Source: UBA11606 sp965243715 (GTDB taxonomy: Bacteria > Actinomycetota > Acidimicrobiia > Acidimicrobiales > Aldehydirespiratoraceae). Taken from it: a stretch of 64,000 nucleotides of DNA. The notes under the pieces are model-generated. The model saw nothing but the letters and a program-made list of their open reading frames with translations. It did not search any database and had not been told where the DNA came from. Of the stretch, positions 8,504 through 16,273 are shown one piece after another. Position 1 is the stretch's first letter. Each line of letters begins with the position of its first letter. The stretch is taken from the NCBI GenBank assembly GCA_965243715.1, contig CBDEVU010000017.1, positions 1,208,052 to 1,272,051 of the forward strand. Reading direction: 5' to 3'. Made by a program: the position numbers and the translations under genes.

Positions 8504-9537
8504 GTCGCTACCTTGCGTATCCATTGGTCGAGCGTGACCGCGATGATGATGAGCGCGCCAATAGCGAAGTTCTCGTAGAACACGTCCACACCGGCAAGGC
8601 TCAAGCCGATTCTGAACACGGTCACGATCACTGCGCCGATCAGCGTTCCCCAAATGCGACCCCGGCCCCCGAAGAGACTCGTGCCGCCGATCACGACAGC
8701 GGTAATCGTCTGAAGGTTGACATCGGTAGCCGCGTTGGTGCTTGCCGACAGTGACCTTCCCAGTTGGACCCATCCGCCAAGGGCATAAATGAGTCCAGCA
8801 ACCATATAGACGCTAAGGAGTACGCGGTTTACGTTTATGCCTGCTAGTCGAGCGGCTTCAGGGTCGTCGCCTGTGGCGTAGACGTGTCGACCCCAGGCAG
8901 TGTTGGCCAGGATGTAAGCAAATATGGCGTATAGGCCGATAACGACTAGCACGCCGGTAGTTATTCGCATCGACCCGAGTGATATTCCTTTCCCTGTCCA
9001 CAACAGCAGAGAGTCCTCCCCGCCGAGTTGTTCTCTCGATGTTGTTTGAGCGTCGCTGTACACGAGCGCCAACGAGTTGAACATGAAGAACGTGCCGAGT
9101 GTGACGATGAACGGCGGAAGGCGCAGCTTCGTGACGATCCCGCCGTGGAAGGCTCCTAACGTTAGGCCGACCGCAACCCCGATCAGCAACGCGCCGATGG
9201 TCGGCACACCGTTCTCCGCTGCGGTGCGGGCAACCACGAGGTGGGTGAGGATCATTGCTGTCCCGACCGCGAGGTCGATACCGGCCGTGAGAATGATGAG
9301 CGTTTGGCCGATCGCGAGAACAGCCATGACTGCGGTCTGTTGAAGGATGATCCCGATCGTCTCGGGGCGTTCCATCCGCCCTTCACCGAGACCCGTGAAG
9401 ATAAGAAATGACAGCACCAACACGAGCATCGGACTTATCACGGGGTAGCGATGCAGCCCGTGCTGAATCCGGTCAAGCACGCCTTTGGCGTCTCTCGTTA
9501 GAGAGTTGGCGCCACCCGATGGAGCAGGTGTTGTCAT
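8500..9537 (-). CDS. Sugar ABC transporter permease (FrcC/RbsC-like)
   Basis: I use the ATG at 9537 (MTTPAPSGG), since the longer upstream frame lacks a plausible N-terminus. The product is about 345 residues with 8-10 hydrophobic helices and the branched-chain/sugar permease (BPD_transp_2) hallmarks LAIGQTLIILTAGIDLAVG, RLPPFIVTLGT and VVIGGTSLFGGRG. It forms the membrane channel with the ATPase encoded next. It lies about 50 nt downstream of the binding protein gene, so it belongs to the same operon. No lesions are seen. Confidence 0.92.
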   Translation of the reverse strand: MTTPAPSGGANSLTRDAKGVLDRIQHGLHRYPVISPMLVLVLSFLIFTGLGEGRMERPETIGIILQQTAVMAVLAIGQTLIILTAGIDLAVGTAMILTHLVVARTAAENGVPTIGALLIGVAVGLTLGAFHGGIVTKLRLPPFIVTLGTFFMFNSLALVYSDAQTTSREQLGGEDSLLLWTGKGISLGSMRITTGVLVVIGLYAIFAYILANTAWGRHVYATGDDPEAARLAGINVNRVLLSVYMVAGLIYALGGWVQLGRSLSASTNAATDVNLQTITAVVIGGTSLFGGRGRIWGTLIGAVIVTVFRIGLSLAGVDVFYENFAIGALIIIAVTLDQWIRKVAT

Positions 9538-9589
9538 GATGCCTCCGTCGACGATAAGCGTGGGAGGTAGGCGAACATTTGGGCAGAGA

Positions 9590-10702
9590 TTAGCCCCAGC
9601 AGATGGCGTTACCTTCGGAAACGGAGATGCTGTCGAGACCGTCGACTGGGCTGTCGGTGACCAAGGACACGCCGGTGTCGAAGAAGTCAAGACCAGGCGA
9701 CACTGCAGGAGCGGCACCGCCGCTGGCGAGAGTCTTGATTGCTTCCATCCCAAGGGTGGCCATCCGTCCCGGGTATTGCTGGGCGGTAGCACCGATCACG
9801 CCTTCGGCCACGAGTCTCAAACCCGGGTCGCAGCCGCCGTCGACCGACACAATTAACACGTCATCGTCAGCGCCCGCAGCGACGAGCGCGTCGTAGGCAC
9901 CCTGTGCTGCAGGTTCGTTGATGGTGTAAACGACGTTGATGTCACCATTGAGAGCCAGGCAGGTCTCCATTGCGGTGCGACCACCATCAGCGGCGCCGTT
10001 GGTGGGCTCGTGACACACGACTTCGTACTCGCCGCCGCTGTAGCTCCCAGTAGATGGTTCGTTGCCGTTGCCGGAAGTGTCGACTTCGTCGATGATGCCC
10101 ATACCGTTCAAAAAGCCCTGATCTCGGAAGTAGTCCACCGACACGACCTGATCATCAAACAGGTCCAACATCGCAATCGTGGCCTTCTCGCCATCGAGGG
10201 TTCCTGCAGCCCATCGACCAATCGCCTGACCAGCAGCGAAGTTATCGGTCGCGAACGTGATGTCAACCGAAGACGCCGGATTCGGGGGCGTGTCCAACGC
10301 AATCGTCAACAAACCCGCCTCGCGGGCAGCCTCGAGAGCTGGAATGACCGCATCGCCAGACGGAGTGATAAGAATTCCTCGATCACCGCGGGCCATCGCA
10401 GCTTCGATCGCATCGATCTGGCTCTGCGTGTCACCATCCTCGGTGCCAGCAGCAACGGTAAGGCTCACACCAATCGCGTCTGCCTCAGTCTTAGCTGAAT
10501 TCGCCATCGACACGAAGAACGGGTTACTCGTATTCTTCAAAATCAACGACACACCAACACTCTCACCATCACCATCCGATGCGCTTTCGCTCTGGTCGCC
10601 GTTATCTGACTCAACAGCATCATCGTCACCACATGATGCGGCGACCATCACAAAGACAACCACGACGGCGAGTAACCGCAAGAACTTGAATCGTGTACAC
10701 AT
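9590..10702 (-). CDS. Sugar ABC transporter substrate-binding lipoprotein
   Basis: Start at ATG 10702 (MCTRFKFLRLL), preceded by AGGAAA. The signal segment ends with the lipobox VAASC, and an acidic Asp/Ser/Glu linker follows. The mature domain has the type-I periplasmic-binding fold signatures of Peripla_BP_4: ILKNTSNPFFVSMANSAKTE, GILITPSGDAVIP and TIALDTPPNP. It is about 370 aa. It is tethered on the outer membrane face and delivers sugar to the permease. The promoter region upstream contains three palindromes likely bound by the divergent LacI regulator, so expression is probably induced by the transported sugar. Confidence 0.92.
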   Translation of the reverse strand: MCTRFKFLRLLAVVVVFVMVAASCGDDDAVESDNGDQSESASDGDGESVGVSLILKNTSNPFFVSMANSAKTEADAIGVSLTVAAGTEDGDTQSQIDAIEAAMARGDRGILITPSGDAVIPALEAAREAGLLTIALDTPPNPASSVDITFATDNFAAGQAIGRWAAGTLDGEKATIAMLDLFDDQVVSVDYFRDQGFLNGMGIIDEVDTSGNGNEPSTGSYSGGEYEVVCHEPTNGAADGGRTAMETCLALNGDINVVYTINEPAAQGAYDALVAAGADDDVLIVSVDGGCDPGLRLVAEGVIGATAQQYPGRMATLGMEAIKTLASGGAAPAVSPGLDFFDTGVSLVTDSPVDGLDSISVSEGNAICWG

Positions 10703-10747
10703 GAATTTCCTACCTAACTCGGTTGCAAGCGATACCGCCCAACCGAC

Positions 10748-10824
10748 TGACAACGTTGTCAGGACTCTAGGCCCTCTTGTCAACGTTGTCAAGACCCTGA
10801 CACGATAGTTTGACAACGTTGTCG
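10748..10824. promoter_or_regulatory. Three palindromic LacI-type operators
   Basis: TGACAACGTTGTCA occurs at 10748-10761 as a perfect palindrome. TGTCAACGTTGTCA at 10778-10791 has one half-site changed. TGACAACGTTGTCG at 10811-10824 has one end base changed. Start-to-start spacings are 30 and 33 bp, about three helical turns. The central CG with AACGTT is typical of LacI-family operators. They lie between the transporter operon and the LacI gene, so autoregulation and joint control are expected. Confidence 0.9.
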
Positions 10825-10848
10825 CCAGCCGATCGACTAGCGCCTATC

Positions 10849-11904
10849 ATGGACCAAAACGACAAGGCGACACGATCAGTAGGCCTCAACCGACCCACGA
10901 TGCGTGATGTCGCCGAAGCCGCCGACGTCAGCTTCAAAACGGTTTCGCGAATCGTGAACGGCGAAGACGGCGTTCGCTCCGAACTCAGGGAACGAGTTCG
11001 CAAAGCGGTGAGCGAACTCGGTTATCACAAAGACGACCGCGCCAGCAACCTCCGCTCGGCTACCCGCACAACACGAACCATCGGCTTTGTCCAAGTCGAC
11101 GTCGCGAACCCGTTCTTCGCATCAGTGTTTCGCGGCCTTGAAGACGTGACGAGGGAACGTGGATTCGTCGTGCTGTCAGGATCAAGCGACGGCGACCCTG
11201 AGCGCGAAGCGGCACTGATAAACACATTCGTCGCGAGACGCGTCGATGGCCTAGTTGTGATACCCACCCCAGCATCAACTCAAATCCTTTGCGCTGAAAT
11301 GGATCGGGGCACCAGCGTCGTATGTGTGGATCTACTCCTCAACGAACTCGAAGCGGATGTCGTGCTGACTGACCACCACTTCGGGGGCCAGTTAGCCACG
11401 CAACACCTGATCGATCACGGGCATCGCCGCATTGCGTTTCTCGGCGACAACGTCGACGTGTATTCGGCCGCACAACGCTATGAGGGCTATCTCCACGCTC
11501 TCAAAGAGGCGGCGTTACCCGTTGAACAACCGCTCATCTCGACCGGGGTGGGATCGCCTGAACTCGCCGAACGGGAGCTTCGGCGACTTCTCAACTTGCC
11601 GTGCCCTCCAACCGCTATCTTCACCGCGCAGAACTTCGTCACCATTGGCGCAGTCCGAGCGCTCCACGACTTGGCCCTTCACAAATCGGTCGCACAAGTC
11701 GGATTCGATGACGTCGAACTCGCCGATGTCGTCGAGCCAGGCATCAGCGTGGTGCCGCAAGATCCCCGCCGATTAGGACGCGAAGCTGGCGAACGCCTCT
11801 TTAAGCGACTCGACGGCGACACAACTCCCTACTCGATCACCAAGCTGACGCCCCAACTTATTCAACGCGGATCAGGCGAAATCCCAGGCCCCCACTCCCC
11901 ATAG
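10849..11904 (+). CDS. LacI-family transcriptional regulator
   Basis: I start at ATG 10849. An upstream TTG would place the start inside an operator. The N-terminal helix-turn-helix reads TMRDVAEAADVSFKTVSRIV, with the hinge region near RASNLRSATRTTRTIGFV. An effector domain of about 280 residues follows, with VDVANPFFASVFRGLEDV and a C-terminal QVGFDDVELADVVEPGISVV typical of sugar-responsive repressors. It faces the FrcBCA-like operon across three matching palindromes and is the likely repressor of that operon and of itself. The effector is presumably the imported sugar or its phosphate. Confidence 0.93.
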   Translation: MDQNDKATRSVGLNRPTMRDVAEAADVSFKTVSRIVNGEDGVRSELRERVRKAVSELGYHKDDRASNLRSATRTTRTIGFVQVDVANPFFASVFRGLEDVTRERGFVVLSGSSDGDPEREAALINTFVARRVDGLVVIPTPASTQILCAEMDRGTSVVCVDLLLNELEADVVLTDHHFGGQLATQHLIDHGHRRIAFLGDNVDVYSAAQRYEGYLHALKEAALPVEQPLISTGVGSPELAERELRRLLNLPCPPTAIFTAQNFVTIGAVRALHDLALHKSVAQVGFDDVELADVVEPGISVVPQDPRRLGREAGERLFKRLDGDTTPYSITKLTPQLIQRGSGEIPGPHSP

Positions 11905-12026
11905 ATCGAAGTTTCCACAGGCTTTGCGTTGAAGCGGTCGCAGCGTTGCAGCGTTGAGAACAGCCGAGCGACCGACCTGAGACAGCGTAAGCAACGATAT
12001 GACGCGCGTGGTTCTTGTCGATCCTC

Positions 12027-12356
12027 TCAACGAATCTTCTCAGCAAACTCGGGCACCTGGCGAGACGAGGCAGCAGTCATTAGGATGAGCAACTCGATCT
12101 GTTCGGTTATCAGCATCTTCCTCCAGCCGGCTGCGTCGCTCACTGGATGCAGAGAAGTGCTGTCGCCATTGATACCAACGAGGCGGTCGCTATCCTCGGC
12201 TGCGAGCACGTCGAGGGCGCAGACCGCGGCTAGCAGCAACCCCAGGGTCAAAAAAGCTACGACCACGTAGGGAACCGGTCCCACCTGGTCATAGGCGAGC
12301 GAAGACAGAGAGTGAAGTATTCCGCCGATCGGCGTGCGCGTGTACGCTAGTGGCAC
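12027..12356 (-). CDS. Doubtful small membrane protein
   Basis: A 109-aa frame starts at GTG 12356 and has one strong hydrophobic stretch, YVVVAFLTLGLLLAAVCALD, near residue 30. The rest is polar. There is no family match and no clear ribosome site, so it could be a chance frame. Confidence 0.25.
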   Translation of the reverse strand: MPLAYTRTPIGGILHSLSSLAYDQVGPVPYVVVAFLTLGLLLAAVCALDVLAAEDSDRLVGINGDSTSLHPVSDAAGWRKMLITEQIELLILMTAASSRQVPEFAEKIR

Positions 12357-12589
12357 ATCAGTTACCCTGCTGCACCCTTCTGTTTAGGGTTATGCCGTTA
12401 CCTCTGTGTTACCTCGCAGATTTACTACTGTTGCCCCGTACCACATATAAGGAGCCGCGGCCACGCGAGGAAGCGAATCGATCGCATCCCGATAGCCGCG
12501 AAGCTCTTCTCTCAAGAAAACTTCCCACCGGGCGCTACCCAGTTGGCTCGCGCGGGAGCCCTAGGAGGTCGCGGGATACACTCGGTGGT

Positions 12590-12615
12590 GGCTGCCGGTG
12601 AGGTCACCGGCAGCC
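12590..12615. repeat. 26-bp perfect palindrome
   Basis: GGCTGCCGGTGA (12590-12601) and its exact complement (12604-12615) are separated by two bases. As RNA it would form a 12-bp stem. No T-run follows, so a classical terminator is unlikely. It could be a protein-binding site or a relic of a mobile-element end. Confidence 0.7.
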
Positions 12616-12661
12616 CAGAAATGACGTACTTCGCCACCTAAACCTGCAACCACAGCACGTC

Positions 12662-13490
12662 GAAAGACGTGTTATAGTATTCCTCTACGGGACCGAAGCG
12701 CATCGGCAGATGCTGCTGATCGACTCAATCCTTCGCGGCTTCGACCTTCCTAAGATCTTCTTGCGCAAGCTCACCGATGGCTCGCAGGAACTCTTCGATG
12801 TTGTCGACGGCGTGCAGCGTCTTACCTCTATCTGGGGGTTTCTCTCGGATGAGTTCCGACTGCCACGCAGCTATAGCTACCCGACTGTGTACAGCGTAGG
12901 TGGGAAGAACTGGACCGAACTCCCACAGGACGCCAAGGACCGACTGCAGTTCGCGAAGATCACCGTCACGGAACTTGAGACAAACGACGAAGACGAGATT
13001 CGTGAACTCTTTCAGCGACTCCAGCAAGGCGAGCCACTCAACGCGGCCGAGAAGCGGAACGCCATGAACGTGCCGACTCGGGACTTCGTTGCAGGCCCGC
13101 TCGCCAAGCATCCGGTGTGGCCCGAGACTGGCCTGAGGGGAGCTGATCTGCTCTCCCTGTACGAGGACACCGACTTCGAGCCATCGGGTGAAGCGGCTAC
13201 AAGAAGCTGGAATCGCTACTCCGCCACACAAGGTCATGGAGTTCTTCGACGACTTCGAGGAGGAACGGCGCGGCGCCACTGCCGCTCTGTCAGACCTACG
13301 CAGCATGGTCATGGATCTACCAGCACCTGAGGTTGACGCCGAAGAAAGGCTTGAGCTCCCGGAGATCACGCCGGACATGTTGACCTACGTGAACGCCTTC
13401 ACACGAGAGGGAGCAACGAAGGAGAACGTAGGAACCCGCGCCGAGGTGATGCATACCCGCCTGTATCAGTACCTCCAAGCGAACTCGTAG
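12662..13490 (+). pseudogene. DUF262 (GmrS/ParB-like NTPase fold) gene, truncated and frameshifted
   Basis: The frame from 12710 reads LLIDSILRGFDLPKIFLRK, then FDVVDGVQRLTSIWGFL and RLQQGEPLNAAEKRNAM, all classic DUF262 motifs. The expected N-terminal YQRxYVW block is absent upstream. Near 13186 the frame shifts by one and continues as HKVMEFFDDFEEERRGA to the TAG at 13488-13490. DUF262 proteins act in modification-dependent restriction (GmrSD type) or as regulators of defence loci. This copy cannot be full length. Its stop overlaps the start of the next gene by one base. Confidence 0.75.
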
Positions 13491-14230
13491 TGCGCAGCCG
13501 GACAGCGTGGGCCGACATCGTCTGGGGGCCAGTAACGCTGTCCATGGCGACGGTCATTCTCGCGGTGTCAAGCCTCGTCGACAGCGGCGATCGACCGTGG
13601 CCTTGGATTGTTGGTAGCGCTATCTTCATCGTCCTACACACCTCGATCGCGACGGTGAGAAATCTCAACATCGTTCGTCGACTGGGGCGCCACTACGATC
13701 GCGTGCAAAGCCGCTCGGTTCAAATCGTGTCGGATCTAGGTCAGCTCACAGCAGATCAATTCGACCTCTGGATGGTGGATCTCTACCTGCCGCGGTCTCG
13801 CCCGCGGATCAGCAGACGACGACCGTTCGTCTACCTCGAACGGGAACTCTCGAGACAACTCTCGGTATCCCTTGTAGATGCTCGACCGCAGCCTCCGTCG
13901 GTTGACTCCCGATCTGGGCCGCATGGACTCTGTTTCACATCACGCCGACCACAGATCTGGTACGACGAGGACACACTTGGTTCATCGCCCGACAACCTGT
14001 GGTCGACGTTCAACCCAAGCAACAACGAGCAACTGGCGAAGACGTACGGGGTCCTTGGAGTCTCGCCTATCGTTGACCAACTCGGAAACAACTGCGTCGG
14101 AGTCTTGGTCGTACACGTCGAACCCGAACCGGACAAAGCGCTCCGAGCGCTCGGTGCCCTCACCTCGCCCGAAGGGCGGCGACGACTCAACAACGCTTGC
14201 GTCGAACTGAATGGTCTCCTTGCGAGATGA
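13490..14230 (+). CDS. Two-TM protein with GAF-like C-terminal domain
   Basis: The gene starts at GTG 13490, overlapping the previous TAG. The 246-aa product has two hydrophobic helices (GPVTLSMATVILAVSSLV and PWIVGSAIFIVLHTSIATV), then a cytosolic part. The latter contains LERELSRQLSVSLVDARP, GPHGLCFTSRRPQIWYDED and VLGVSPIVDQLGNNCVGVLV, the usual sequence rhythm of a GAF sensor domain. It probably senses a ligand at the membrane. It lies downstream of a DUF262 gene and is coupled by ATGA to the next frame, so a sensor role in a small defence locus is possible but unproven. Confidence 0.6.
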   Translation: MRSRTAWADIVWGPVTLSMATVILAVSSLVDSGDRPWPWIVGSAIFIVLHTSIATVRNLNIVRRLGRHYDRVQSRSVQIVSDLGQLTADQFDLWMVDLYLPRSRPRISRRRPFVYLERELSRQLSVSLVDARPQPPSVDSRSGPHGLCFTSRRPQIWYDEDTLGSSPDNLWSTFNPSNNEQLAKTYGVLGVSPIVDQLGNNCVGVLVVHVEPEPDKALRALGALTSPEGRRRLNNACVELNGLLAR

Positions 14231-14511
14231 GCCCCTTGGATCATATTCAGTCGCGTGAACCATGCGAGGAGGCGGCCTCTCCGCTTCTTCCATTCGAACG
14301 CCATGCCTTCACTCTGTCGCGCTTCCTTCAGGAAAGCGACTTCGGCACCCGGCTACCGAACGCGTTCGAAGTTGGGGAGCCGCTGATCCTGGCGGCGGGG
14401 CTAACCCATGTATCGATCATTACGAAAGGACTCGAGATCAGAATGGACTCTGCTCCAACATCTGCGAGGAGAGTCGTGGGCCTGCCGCATCTGCGGCTGC
14501 CACTGAGCTGA
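14227..14511 (+). CDS. Small hypothetical protein
   Basis: The ATG overlaps the upstream TGA (ATGA), so it is translationally coupled. The 94-aa product reads PFERHAFTLSRFLQESDFG, AFEVGEPLILAAGLTHVSII and ends LPHLRLPLS. No family is recognised. It may be the N-terminal part of a gene whose remainder lies, in other frames, in 14512-14903. Confidence 0.4.
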   Translation: MSPLDHIQSREPCEEAASPLLPFERHAFTLSRFLQESDFGTRLPNAFEVGEPLILAAGLTHVSIITKGLEIRMDSAPTSARRVVGLPHLRLPLS

Positions 14512-14903
14512 TACGAACGCCATTTGTATGGGGAGCGACCAAGTTGGCAACGCCTCATGCTCTCAGGTGGCGGCAATACACCGAAAGCGACCCAAAGCGT
14601 CTCTGCCGCCTCGTCGACTAAGCCTCACCACCTCTTCTTCACAACGAATGCACGGCGAAGAACCTGCTGGCTGTGCTCGAGAGCCATGCCCACAGTTCGT
14701 TCGAGCCCACAGCCCACCGAGCGCGCGACTTCAAGGCAGGGATCCTTGCTCAAGGAACCCTCGCCGCCTACCATGCCCGGAACTCCATCGTACACGGAAA
14801 AATCCGCTGGCCTGACGATGATCCAGAGCCAACTACCCCAGCTGTTCGTACTGGTCGGTTGGCCTGTCGAGTTCTGCTTTTCGCGGTGTGGCGACTCGAG
14901 TGA
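14512..14903 (+). pseudogene. Decayed coding remnant, possibly HEPN-like
   Basis: One frame reads NLLAVLESHAHSSFEPTAHR, then RDFKAGILAQGTLAAYHARN and SIVHGKIRWPDDD before VWRLE and TGA. The ARNSIVHGKI element resembles the Arg-x(4-6)-His catalytic signature of HEPN RNases. The upstream part is readable only in another frame (VWGATKLATPHALRW). It could be the broken end of the gene starting at 14227. Confidence 0.35.
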
Positions 14904-14949
14904 CCCGGCATGCAATCGGTTCAAACGTCCGACCTGAGGACCCTTAACT

Positions 14950-15700
14950 AATCGTCACCAGCGGGCGCCCAGCGGAAGTCGGCGAGGCCAAAGCGCTCGG
15001 GCACGGGAGTTCGCCCGACCGTCAGACCATACTTGGCGTAGAAACCTCCGAACTGCTCACAACCAGCCGTCCAACGACAACGCTCTCCTTCTGCGACGGT
15101 CGACAGTCCAGAGATTCGGCTGTTGGTGGACCCTGGACCGAGACCGGGGACCGATCCGAGGGCGAGTTTCGTCGGGAAAGTCGGGGCTCACCCGCTTCGT
15201 CTTCGGATACTGGGACGTCGAACCCAGTCAAGGTTGTGGCCCCTGCATCACCCTCTAACGCACCATCGGCCTTGTACCTCAGCGCAGCATCGCCTAGTGG
15301 CTCCCCATCCGCCGTGGGTGAGGACTTCTCAACCACGGCGGGCATGGGTGGGATCGGAGTGGCCGCCATGTGAGCGAGTACGAACAGCGGGATCTCGTGC
15401 TCGGCGGCGAGGTCGGTCGTCATCGACTGCTGCGTCAACTCTTCCTCACCACCGAGGAAGCTCGCCTAGTCGAAGGTCTCCTTGTCGAACAGAGCAGAGA
15501 AGAAGACCTTGGAACTGTGGCTGGTGAGCAGCGATTCGGTCTGGGTGACCACACTCGTCGCCGATGCCGCGGCGTCTGGACCCCACGCCAAGCGAAGCTC
15601 CGACCGGTTCACGGAGGGGGCCCCGGAACATCGCCCGGAAGGCCTTAGCCCTGGTTCGCTACTACCGCCGCCAACTCAGGCCCTGACAGGCTTCGATGTG
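14950..15700 (-). pseudogene. Degenerate minus-strand coding remnant
   Basis: Protein-like segments appear in more than one frame: VVTQTESLLTSHSSKVFFSA and LFDKETFD followed by TAG, then LGGEEELTQQSMTTDLAAEH, LFVLAHMAATPIPPMP, and a C-terminal GGFYAKYGLTVGRTPVPERF ending at TAG near 14950. The HSSKVFFSALFDKETFD part is faintly reminiscent of the C-terminal half of VirD4/TraG-type coupling ATPases, but I cannot defend that. It lies just downstream of the phosphorothioation-type operon in the same direction. Confidence 0.3.
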
Positions 15701-15790
15701 GATGCGGTCCTAGAGAAGCGACGCTGCGGTACTGGAATGAAGGCAGATGGACTCACGAGGTCAAACGTCAGAAAGGAGGGGACGCCCTCG

Positions 15791-16261
15791 CTAGTGGCGG
15801 AGCATCTGCGCCGCGAATTCCAGAGCCTTATCAAGGGTCGTGACTCGGAGGTCTAGGCTGTTCAACTTCGCCAACAGTTCGGGACAGCCAGCGCCGGCTA
15901 GCCGATTGCCAACCTCGACAATCTCCGACGGGTCATCGAGCCCGTCGTGCTCGGGACCTAGGTACTTCAGCGCGAGCACCGCCAAGAGATCGCACAGATC
16001 GTCTGGCATCTGCACGGCCCGTGTGTCGACGAACTTCCGGCCCCAAACCGACGACGACTTGGCCAACGGTTGCAGGTCGGCGGCAACGGCCGTGGCGATG
16101 CAGAACGCCCAGAAGTCCAGTTGCCGTCGAAATGGAGCGTGCTCCGCTTCAGCTCTGCCCTTCTGGTGTTGGAGAACATACCGCTCGACGTCGTCGCGTG
16201 ATTCGGTCGGGAGCCGAAGCGGGTGGGCTTGAGAGGACAACAGCATAGTGAAGTAGCTCAT
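15791..16261 (-). CDS. 156-aa protein at the DndE position of the operon
   Basis: This is the last gene of the operon, 12 nt after the DndD-like stop. The protein is helical, with PFRRQLDFWAFCIATAVAADLQPL, VWGRKFVDTRAVQMPDDLCD and LLAVLALKYLG. It contains no membrane or signal segment. In dnd systems a small gene (dndE) often follows dndD. The position suggests an equivalent role in binding or handling DNA, but the sequence does not obviously resemble classical DndE. The call rests on location only. Confidence 0.55.
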   Translation of the reverse strand: MSYFTMLLSSQAHPLRLPTESRDDVERYVLQHQKGRAEAEHAPFRRQLDFWAFCIATAVAADLQPLAKSSSVWGRKFVDTRAVQMPDDLCDLLAVLALKYLGPEHDGLDDPSEIVEVGNRLAGAGCPELLAKLNSLDLRVTTLDKALEFAAQMLRH

Positions 16262-16273
16262 GGCGATCGTCTC

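Larger units (their letters stand above)
11905..12661. other. Intergenic region with at most one weak gene
   Basis: Between the LacI gene and the DUF262 pseudogene I see one doubtful minus-strand frame (listed separately) and a long palindrome at 12590-12615. The remainder shows no recognisable gene. Confidence 0.4.

Noticed and set aside
15123..15856. Plus-strand frames over the decayed region
   Set aside because: They lack motifs and ribosome sites. The minus strand shows better protein-like segments in line with the operon direction.
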